NCBI GenBank assembly: GCA_024697885.1
Contig: JAILSA010000020.1
Coordinates: 1 to 5,158, forward strand
Source of the DNA: Eubacterium sp.
Lineage (GTDB): Bacteria; Bacillota; Clostridia; Lachnospirales; Lachnospiraceae
Length of the DNA stretch: 5,158 nt
Direction of reading: 5' to 3'
Shown piece after piece: positions 1-5,158 of the stretch (positions are counted from its first letter, which is position 1; each line of letters begins with the position of its first letter). The notes beneath the pieces are model-generated. The model was not told the DNA's origin. It saw only the letters and a program-made list of their open reading frames with translations, and made no database searches. The position numbers were made by a program, and so were the translations under genes.

Positions 1-1375
1 GAGGCAGGACCCTGACAGCCAGCTCTGGAAGGATGTTCAAGGGGCCAGCGACCTCTATAACAGGGGAGGTTTTTCCAAATCCTACCTCTTTGAGAAAAAT
101 CCCGAGAAGATGATGGACCGGGGGAGAACGGGTCACTACGGCGTCAAGGTGGGAGTGACAAAGTTCTGTAATGGAAAAAAGGCAGAATTTGAGGCAAAAG
201 TGCCTATTAATGCCCAGGATGTCCTGGAATTTCGAGACCAGGCCGGGGAGAGAACCTACGAATTTACCACGGCGAGAGATTTTAAAGAAGGGGAGGTAGT
301 TTCTAGTAAAATTTTGCCTGGAAGTCCTGTCAAGGTGGGCCAGGAGGTTTTTCGTACCAGAAACAACAAGCTTCTTGATTCCATTGAACAAAGGATAGAG
401 GAAGGGGCGGGGAAGTTCCCCTTACAGGCTCGCTTTGAGGCCAAAATCGGCCAAAGGGTCAGCTTAGAAATCCGGGGCAGGGGCCTGGCAGTAAAGACAG
501 AGGGAGACTTGTGGCAGGAGGCCAAGAATCGACCTTTGCAGGAAGAAGATATCGAGAAAAAACTTGCTGCCCTTGGAAATACCCCATATGTTTTTGAACA
601 ATTAGATTTTGATATGGAAGAGGGCTTTATGAGTTTAGGTGGCCTTAAGGGATTGAGGCGACAGGCTCTAGCGGCCTGGGAAGAGGCGGCCAAAAGTCTT
701 AGAAGTGCTGTGGCCTTTCAAGGCGGACCAAGCCTGGAATACGGGGAAGAGAAGAAGAGGATTGTAAGCCTTTCTAATCTTGACCAGCTAAGGGCGGCCA
801 TTTCCATGGACTCAAGAAAGATTTATGCCTTTCATCTAAAGCTTGCTGACCTTGGGCCTGAGGATTGGCAGGAGGCGGCTAAACTTTTGGAAGATGCCAA
901 TTATTGGATTTCCTTTCCGCCGATTTTGCGAGGTGAGGGAAGGGAAAATTGGGATCAAATCTGGCAGGAGAGAGGACATGTATTTGAGAAGGCCTCGGCT
1001 TTTGTCATTAACAGTCAGGTGGCCTGGCTCTACGGCCGCCAGTGTTTTTCCAATCTCACATGGATTACGGCGGAGAATATGTATGAGTACAACGGGGAGG
1101 CTAAAAAGGTCTACCAGGACATGGGGGCCAGGGGGCATATGAGTCAGGTCTACGGCCGGATTGAGGCCATGAAGACAAGGGGACCTGTGCCGGTAAAGAG
1201 TCTGCAGACCCCTAGAAAGGATGCCTTTGTAGTGGTAGACCACCCAGACTATGGCTATCGGTCTATCTATACAAAAAATACTTACGACAAAAAGGCAGTG
1301 GCGGATTTTGCAGAGTGGAATTTCACCCTGGAGAGTCCTCATGAGCTAGTGGAGGTTATAAGAACATGGAATTAA
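1..1375 (+). CDS. U32 family peptidase / RlhA-like protein with DUF3656 domain, 5'-truncated by window
   Basis: The reading frame is open from base 2 and runs to TAA at 1373-1375, giving 457 visible residues. The gene starts before the window; the ATG pair at 110-115 is internal, because the residues before it (LYNRGGFSKSYLFEKNPEK) are the conserved segment that follows the U32 core. A small beta-barrel-like segment follows (HYGVKVG onward, about 127-350). Next comes a DUF3656-type domain at about 413-710, with ARFEAKIGQ, ALGNTPYVFEQLDFDMEEGF and LRRQAL. The rest resembles the C-terminal extension of long U32 proteins (GRQCFSNLTW, then YGYRSIYTKNTYD and LESPHELVEV). Known of the family: long U32 proteins of this build include E. 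coli RlhA, needed for 23S rRNA C2501 hydroxylation, while others are annotated as collagenase-like proteases. An RNA-modification role is therefore plausible but not shown here. The U32 catalytic/signature region lies outside the window. Only two cysteines occur in the visible part (codons at 167 and 1043). The 3' end overlaps the SEDS gene by 10 bases. Confidence 0.88.
   Translation, partial: RQDPDSQLWKDVQGASDLYNRGGFSKSYLFEKNPEKMMDRGRTGHYGVKVGVTKFCNGKKAEFEAKVPINAQDVLEFRDQAGERTYEFTTARDFKEGEVVSSKILPGSPVKVGQEVFRTRNNKLLDSIEQRIEEGAGKFPLQARFEAKIGQRVSLEIRGRGLAVKTEGDLWQEAKNRPLQEEDIEKKLAALGNTPYVFEQLDFDMEEGFMSLGGLKGLRRQALAAWEEAAKSLRSAVAFQGGPSLEYGEEKKRIVSLSNLDQLRAAISMDSRKIYAFHLKLADLGPEDWQEAAKLLEDANYWISFPPILRGEGRENWDQIWQERGHVFEKASAFVINSQVAWLYGRQCFSNLTWITAENMYEYNGEAKKVYQDMGARGHMSQVYGRIEAMKTRGPVPVKSLQTPRKDAFVVVDHPDYGYRSIYTKNTYDKKAVADFAEWNFTLESPHELVEVIRTWN
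1351..1355 (+). promoter_or_regulatory. Ribosome binding site of the SEDS gene
   Basis: GGAGG lies 10 bases before the ATG at 1366 and inside the end of the U32 coding region. It supports ATG 1366 as the start and fits translational coupling to the U32 gene, whose TAA falls 10 bases into the SEDS gene. Confidence 0.75.
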
Positions 1376-2697
1376 TCGTGGCAGAGATTTCTCGCTATAT
1401 CATTGTGATTTTCTTTGCTTTTTACACATATTTTAGCTACCGGGTTTTTACCAAGAAGACGGAGGAGGGCAAAAATTCTCTCTGGAAGGGCCAGAGGACG
1501 CTGACTGTTCTCATTACCCTTCTGTGTGGCTTTATCCTTCTTTTGGAAAAAAAGGACATAAAATATCTGGTGCTCCTGGTCCTGGAGCTGGCCTTTTACT
1601 TTTTCTTTGTGAAAATCTATCAGGTCTTTTACAAGGGCCTGTCTAAGCTGGTTCTCAACAACATGATGATCTGCATGATGGTTGGTTTTATTATGATGGG
1701 CCGGCTGGATTATGATTATGCCATTCGACAGCTTCTGATGGCGTCCATTGCCATGGCAGTCTGTCTTTTGGTACCACTTTTTATTGAACGAATCCAGATT
1801 TGGGAGAAACTGGGTTGGTATTATGCCATGGCAGGCCTGGCTTTTTTGGCCCTGGTCTTTGTGATTGGCGTGGAAAAATACGGGGCAAAAAACTGGATCG
1901 CCTTCGGGGGCTTTGCCATTCAGCCCTCAGAGTTTGTCAAAATTATTTATGTCTTTTTCATTGCCAGTCTTTTGGCTAAGTTTCGAGATTTTCGTCATGT
2001 GGTATTGATTACTATATTGGCGGCTGCCCATGTGATTATTCTGGTGGTGGAAAAGGATTTGGGGGCGGCCCTGATTTATTTTGTCACTTATCTGGCTATG
2101 CTCTACACAGCCACCATGCAGGTGGGCTATCTTCTGGCGGGATTGGCCGGCGGAACGGGAGCGGCCCTGGTGGCCTATAAGCTATTTAGCCATGTGCGAA
2201 CCCGCGTCATTGCCTGGCAGGACCCCTGGTCTCACATTAACAATGAGGGTTACCAGATTACCAGAAGTCTTTTTGCCATTGGAACGGGAGGCCTCTTTGG
2301 CATGGGACTGGGACAGGGTTTGCCGGAAAGCGTTCCCGTAGTGGAGAGCGACTTTATATTTTCAGCTATTGCAGAGGAGATGGGTGTGATTTTTGCCATC
2401 TGTCTGATTTTGGTTTATATCTCCTGCTATATTATGTTTGTGAATATAGCCATGAAAATGAACAAGCTTTTTTACAAGCTGACTGCCTTTGGCCTCAGCG
2501 TTGTATTTATTTTTCAAACCTTTATGTGCATCGGCGGCGCCTGCAAGTTTATTCCATCTACAGGTGTCACCCTGCCTTTGATTAGCTACGGTGGTAGCTC
2601 CATTATCACCACCATCCTTATTTTTAGCATCATTCAGGGCATGTATGTGCTGAATGGAAGAGAGGAGGTGGCTGAACATGGCGAAAAAAATGAGTAA
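1366..2697 (+). CDS. SEDS-family peptidoglycan glycosyltransferase (FtsW/RodA/SpoVE)
   Basis: A 443-residue, very hydrophobic protein with roughly 11-13 membrane helices by eye. It polymerises lipid II into glycan strands at the outer face of the membrane, working with a class B PBP. SEDS landmarks are present in order: GAKNWIAFGGF then QPSEFVK (residues 173-192), EKDLGAALI (229 onward), the large outer loop with WQDPW...GYQITRSLFAIGTGGLFGMGLGQG, then ESDFIFSAIAEE, and finally LPLISYGGSS (about 403-412). D329 in SDFIF aligns with the essential Asp of B. subtilis RodA (D280), and E337 with E288. The usual EPDLG has Lys in place of Pro. About 145 residues with about five helices precede the helix leading into GAKNW, more than in a minimal RodA, as in longer SEDS proteins. 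The immediately following class B PBP gene, overlapping by 20 bases, is the expected partner. FtsW, RodA and SpoVE cannot be told apart from sequence alone; the family call is very secure. Confidence 0.96.
   Translation: MELIVAEISRYIIVIFFAFYTYFSYRVFTKKTEEGKNSLWKGQRTLTVLITLLCGFILLLEKKDIKYLVLLVLELAFYFFFVKIYQVFYKGLSKLVLNNMMICMMVGFIMMGRLDYDYAIRQLLMASIAMAVCLLVPLFIERIQIWEKLGWYYAMAGLAFLALVFVIGVEKYGAKNWIAFGGFAIQPSEFVKIIYVFFIASLLAKFRDFRHVVLITILAAAHVIILVVEKDLGAALIYFVTYLAMLYTATMQVGYLLAGLAGGTGAALVAYKLFSHVRTRVIAWQDPWSHINNEGYQITRSLFAIGTGGLFGMGLGQGLPESVPVVESDFIFSAIAEEMGVIFAICLILVYISCYIMFVNIAMKMNKLFYKLTAFGLSVVFIFQTFMCIGGACKFIPSTGVTLPLISYGGSSIITTILIFSIIQGMYVLNGREEVAEHGEKNE
2663..2669 (+). promoter_or_regulatory. 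Ribosome binding site deciding the PBP start
   Basis: AGGAGGT lies within the end of the SEDS gene; its GGAGG is 9 bases before ATG 2678. An in-frame ATG at 2654 lies upstream of this site and has no comparable ribosome binding site, so 2678 is the better start. Confidence 0.8.
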
Positions 2698-4171
2698 AAT
2701 CGACAAGAAGATAAAGCAGTTAGAGGAAAAACAGGAGAAAAAGAGGCTGGCTCAGGAGAAGAATATTGTCAAGAGAAGGAACCAGGAAATGGCTCTTTTT
2801 ACCTATCTGTTCATTGCCCTTTTTCTATGCATGAGCGGCTACATCGTCTATTTTGTAATCCACGATGCGGACCGGGTTTTAAACAATCCACAGAATAAGC
2901 GTCAGGAACTTTTGGCCAAAAGGGTGACCAAGGGGGACATTGTCTCTGCGGACGGCAAAAGACTGGCCTATACCAAGACGGGAAAGTCAGGCCAGGAGAC
3001 CAGGGTCTATCCTTACCGCGGTCTTTTTGCCCATGTGGTGGGTCAGACTGCCCAGGGGGCTTCCGGCCTGGAATCCACAGAGGGATTTACCATGCTGACC
3101 TCTGGAATCAATCCCTTGAAGGGCATGTACAACCAGATTAAGGGGGTAAAAAATCCAGGCAACAATGTGGTGACTACCCTGAATTTGAATTTAACTCAGG
3201 TGGCCTCCTCGGCTATGGGGTCGAAGAAGGGGGCCGTGGTGGCCATGGACCCGGAGACGGGCAAAATTCTTGTGATGCTGAGTCTCCCTACCTACGACCC
3301 CAATAACTTGACTTCCAGTCGGTGGAAAAAGCTCAGCCAGGATGAAGATTCTGTCCTCTACAACCGGGCTACCCAGGGCTTGTATCCGCCGGGTTCCACC
3401 TTTAAGCTCTATACAGCCCTGGAGTTTATGAGGGAAAATGAGGACTACAAAAAATTTACTTATAAGTGTACAGGAAGCATTGGCACCGGCAATTCCAAAA
3501 TCAGTTGTTATGATGGGGAGGTCCACGGAAAGGTGGATTTGGCCACAGCCTTTGCAGAGTCCTGTAACTCCACTTTTTGCTCTATTGCCAGCGGCTTAGA
3601 TCTGACAAAGTGGAACAAATTATGCAAGTCTCTCTACTACAACCGGGCCATGCCTTTAGATAAGTTAGAGCAAAACAGCTCCCGTTTTTCTGTGTCCTCT
3701 GACTCAGAAATGGGGGATGTTATGCAGGCTGGTATTGGCCAGGGAGACACCTTGGTAACTCCTTTGCAAAACTCTTTTTTGGTGGCGGCAGCTCTCAATG
3801 GGGGAGAGCTTATGAAGCCATACTTAGTAGACCATGTGGAGGATGTTGACGGGGGAATTGTTTCCCAGACCGAAATAAAGAAGGTGGCTTCGCCTCTTAG
3901 CAAGAAGGAGGCCAAGGCCCTGAAAAAATTAATGAGACAAACCGTCCTATCCGGTACAGCCACAGCCCTTGCCTCTAGCAATTATACGGCAGGTGGCAAA
4001 ACAGGATCGGCGGAATTTCATAATGGCAGCAAGGACTCCCACGCCTGGTTTGTGGGCTACGGGGAGAAAAATGGCAAGAAACTGGTGGTCTCTGTTGTTG
4101 TGGAGGCGGCGGGAACGGGCTCAGCCTACGCCGTACCAGTGGCCAGACAGATTTTTGATGCCTACTTTTAA
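2678..4171 (+). CDS. pbpA: Class B penicillin-binding protein (PbpA-like peptidoglycan D,D-transpeptidase)
   Basis: A 497-residue single-pass membrane protein that crosslinks peptidoglycan stem peptides outside the cell. Residues 1-37 form a highly charged cytoplasmic tail (11 Lys, 3 Arg, 5 Glu), probably helical. A membrane anchor follows at about 38-61. A short extracytoplasmic non-catalytic region (about 62-170) carries KGDIVSADGKRLAYT, VYPYRGLFAHVVG and GLES, the pattern seen in short class B PBPs such as actinobacterial PbpA (about 490 residues). The transpeptidase domain runs from about 173 to the end, with all three active-site motifs intact: S240-T-F-K243 (nucleophile Ser240), S295-C-N297 and K441-T-G-S444, followed by SHAWFVGY. 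There are no PASTA repeats. The start is ATG 2678, chosen from the AGGAGGT upstream. It overlaps the SEDS gene by 20 bases, so the two are almost certainly co-expressed and probably act as a pair, like rodA-pbpA in actinobacteria. Whether it serves division, elongation or sporulation is not visible; the symbol is by resemblance. Confidence 0.94.
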   Translation: MAKKMSKIDKKIKQLEEKQEKKRLAQEKNIVKRRNQEMALFTYLFIALFLCMSGYIVYFVIHDADRVLNNPQNKRQELLAKRVTKGDIVSADGKRLAYTKTGKSGQETRVYPYRGLFAHVVGQTAQGASGLESTEGFTMLTSGINPLKGMYNQIKGVKNPGNNVVTTLNLNLTQVASSAMGSKKGAVVAMDPETGKILVMLSLPTYDPNNLTSSRWKKLSQDEDSVLYNRATQGLYPPGSTFKLYTALEFMRENEDYKKFTYKCTGSIGTGNSKISCYDGEVHGKVDLATAFAESCNSTFCSIASGLDLTKWNKLCKSLYYNRAMPLDKLEQNSSRFSVSSDSEMGDVMQAGIGQGDTLVTPLQNSFLVAAALNGGELMKPYLVDHVEDVDGGIVSQTEIKKVASPLSKKEAKALKKLMRQTVLSGTATALASSNYTAGGKTGSAEFHNGSKDSHAWFVGYGEKNGKKLVVSVVVEAAGTGSAYAVPVARQIFDAYF

Positions 4172-4220
4172 CTCAGTCGGAGTACAAGCTCCGAGCGAAT
4201 TAAACGCTCCGCGAGTGAGT
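4171..4220 (+). repeat. Nested inverted repeat after the PBP gene, possible structured RNA or dispersed element
   Basis: Outer arms ACTCA (4171-4175) and TGAGT (4216-4220) are perfect complements. After one mismatch (4176/4215), TCGGAG (4177-4182) pairs with CTCC-GC-GA (4207-4214) with a 2-base bulge. Competing local hairpins are also possible: TCGGAG (4177-4182) with CTCCGA (4189-4194) around a 6-base loop, and GAGCG (4193-4197) with CGCTC (4205-4209) around a 7-base loop. The two local hairpins share two bases, so one must be trimmed if both form. The first base is the last base of the pbpA stop codon. No T-run follows, so it is not a standard intrinsic terminator. It could be an mRNA 3'-end structure, a leader element for the downstream gene, or a copy of an intergenic repeat. 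The pairing is seen directly; the function is unknown. Confidence 0.55.
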
Positions 4221-4251
4221 CTTGACATCATTGGGGTTATAAAATTTTAGC

Positions 4252-4258
4252 GAGGAGG
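4252..4258 (+). promoter_or_regulatory. Ribosome binding site of the PPK2 gene
   Basis: GAGGAGG lies 7 bases before ATG 4266. This is a strong site and fixes the start of the PPK2-type gene. It lies just after the AT-rich palindrome TAAAATTTTA (4240-4249). Confidence 0.85.
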
Positions 4259-4265
4259 TATTGTT

Positions 4266-5158
4266 ATGTTGGAAAAAATTGATGTGAACAAGAAACTAAA
4301 ATCCGCCGAGTACGATGCGCTTATGGAGCCTTTGGTGATTCGGATTGGAGAACTTCAAAGGCGCTGCAAGGAGGAGGGGATTCCCCTTGTGATTTTTATG
4401 GAGGGCTTAGAGGCCTCCGGCAAGGGAACCATGATCAACCGCATGATTCGCCCCCTTGACCCCAGAGGCTTTCAGGTGTTTACCATGGAAAAGGAGTCGG
4501 AGGACGATGCCATGCACCCTTATCTCTGGCGCTTTTTGACCAAAATGCCAGCCAGGGGAAGAATTGGAATTTTTGACAGCAGCTGGTACCAGGGTGTCCG
4601 CCAAGGTCTGATTACTCCTGAGGAATTGGCAGACGCGGAGCGACAGCTGACGGATGACGGCGCCATTGTAGCCAAGTTTTTTCTCCTGATTAGCAAGGAG
4701 GAGCAGGCTAACCGTCTGAAGAACCTTGACAAGAACAAGGAGACCAAGTGGAGGGTCAAGGAAAAGGATTGGAAGGAAAATAAGAAGTTCGACAAGGCTC
4801 TGGCCGAGTACGATGAAATCCTGCATGCCAGTGACAAGGCCAATGCTCCTTGGACTATTGTGGAGGCCATGGACAAGCGCTATGCCACTTATAAAATTAT
4901 TCAGGACCTGGTTCAGAAAATGGAGGCAGCTCTGGGACGAAAGAACAAGCCAGATCCTATTTATGTGGAGGAGGACAAGGCAGACCTTCGCAACCGAGTT
5001 CTCCAGGGAATTGACCTCAATAAGTCTCTGACCCAGGAAGAATATCGCAAGAAGAAAAAGGATTTGCAGGCCAGGCTCAGCAGGCTTCACAATGAGATGT
5101 ACCTACAGAGACTTCCTGTTGTCCTGGCCTTTGAGGGCTGGGACGCCGGAGGAAAGGG
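4266..5158 (+). CDS. pap: Two-domain PPK2 polyphosphate kinase (polyphosphate:AMP phosphotransferase), 3'-truncated by window
   Basis: Translation from ATG 4266 stays open to the window end, giving 297 complete residues; two-domain family members are about 500. The enzyme is cytoplasmic and transfers phosphate between polyphosphate and nucleotides; the two-domain class is known mainly for making ADP from AMP. Domain 1 (about residues 10-235) has a Walker A-like loop EGLEASGKGT (46-55), a Walker B/lid-type segment IGIFDSSWYQG (D104, W107, Y108), a charged lid region with KWRVKEKDWKENKKFD, and the PPK2-typical APWTIVEAMDKRYATYKII. A linker (about 236-285) leads to a second domain beginning LPVVLAFEGWDAGGKG, whose Walker A (E290-K297) is canonical but cut off by the window end. 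Two P-loops in one frame indicate the fused class rather than a single-domain PPK2. Domain 1 departs from consensus at key positions (GLE for GWD, DSS for DRS), so catalysis probably rests on domain 2. It is separated from pbpA by 94 bases. Confidence 0.9.
   Translation, partial: MLEKIDVNKKLKSAEYDALMEPLVIRIGELQRRCKEEGIPLVIFMEGLEASGKGTMINRMIRPLDPRGFQVFTMEKESEDDAMHPYLWRFLTKMPARGRIGIFDSSWYQGVRQGLITPEELADAERQLTDDGAIVAKFFLLISKEEQANRLKNLDKNKETKWRVKEKDWKENKKFDKALAEYDEILHASDKANAPWTIVEAMDKRYATYKIIQDLVQKMEAALGRKNKPDPIYVEEDKADLRNRVLQGIDLNKSLTQEEYRKKKKDLQARLSRLHNEMYLQRLPVVLAFEGWDAGGK

Noticed and set aside
110..115. ATG-ATG as the start of the U32 gene
   Set aside because: The frame is open to the window start and encodes conserved U32 residues (NRGGFSKSYLF) before it, so it is internal.
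836..1342. Minus-strand open frame of 168 codons, and a similar one at 256-693
   Set aside because: Both are antisense to conserved U32/DUF3656 coding sequence and have no recognisable domain; explained as coding-strand shadows.
2654..2656. Upstream ATG as the start of the PBP gene
   Set aside because: The strong AGGAGGT lies after this ATG and at proper distance from ATG 2678; the eight added residues have no support.
4177..4220. Intrinsic terminator after pbpA
   Set aside because: The stems are present but no T-run follows any of them on the + strand.
4238..4249. Palindrome TAAAATTTTA as an operator
   Set aside because: A 10-bp AT-only palindrome is expected by chance in an AT-rich leader, and no known regulator site is recognisable.
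3969..4250. Plus-strand frame running from the end of pbpA through the intergenic gap
   Set aside because: It is out of frame within the conserved KTGS region of pbpA, lacks a ribosome binding site, and ends in the leader of the PPK2 gene.
4222..4250. Promoter with a perfect TTGACA (4222-4227)
   Set aside because: The hexamer at a 17-base spacing (TTTTAG) is a poor -10, and the better TATAAA (4238-4243) is only 10 bases away. Transcription from the former would start at the ribosome binding site. A promoter here remains possible but is not supported well enough to list.
4407..5090. Minus-strand open frame of 227 codons
   Set aside because: It lies wholly antisense to the PPK2 gene, whose + strand translation has clear motifs and a strong ribosome binding site; the minus product resembles no family I recognise.

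Overview
The window is a compact, single-direction (+ strand) stretch of what looks like a Clostridia-class Firmicute chromosome, most likely Lachnospiraceae or a close relative. The grounds are strong AGGAGG-type ribosome binding sites before each start, short gene overlaps, base composition near half GC by eye, and the protein families present. The family-level assignment is inference, not a database result.

Layout: (1) 1-1375 is the C-terminal part of a large U32-family protein (peptidase U32 / RlhA-like, with a DUF3656-type middle domain), whose start lies before the window. (2) 1366-2697 is a SEDS-family polytopic membrane glycosyltransferase (FtsW/RodA/SpoVE), overlapping the U32 gene by 10 bases. 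(3) 2678-4171 is a short class B penicillin-binding protein (PbpA-like transpeptidase), overlapping the SEDS gene by 20 bases. (4) 4172-4265 is the only non-coding gap. It holds a nested inverted-repeat structure beginning at the pbpA stop codon, then an AT-rich stretch and a ribosome binding site. (5) From 4266 to the window end is the first part of a two-domain PPK2-type polyphosphate kinase (polyphosphate:AMP phosphotransferase class), cut by the window end inside the Walker A loop of its second domain.

The SEDS protein and the class B PBP form the standard two-part septal or lateral wall synthase: SEDS polymerises lipid II into glycan and the PBP crosslinks it. The tight overlaps suggest that the U32, SEDS and PBP genes are translated from one transcript. 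The polyphosphate gene is separated from them by the structured gap and may be a separate or differently regulated unit.

No RNA gene, CRISPR array, insertion sequence or integrase is visible. I do not see a clearly new system. The points most worth checking are the nested inverted repeat at 4171-4220, the degenerate nucleotide-binding motifs in the first PPK2 domain, and the apparent loss of the usual C-terminal cysteines in the U32 protein.
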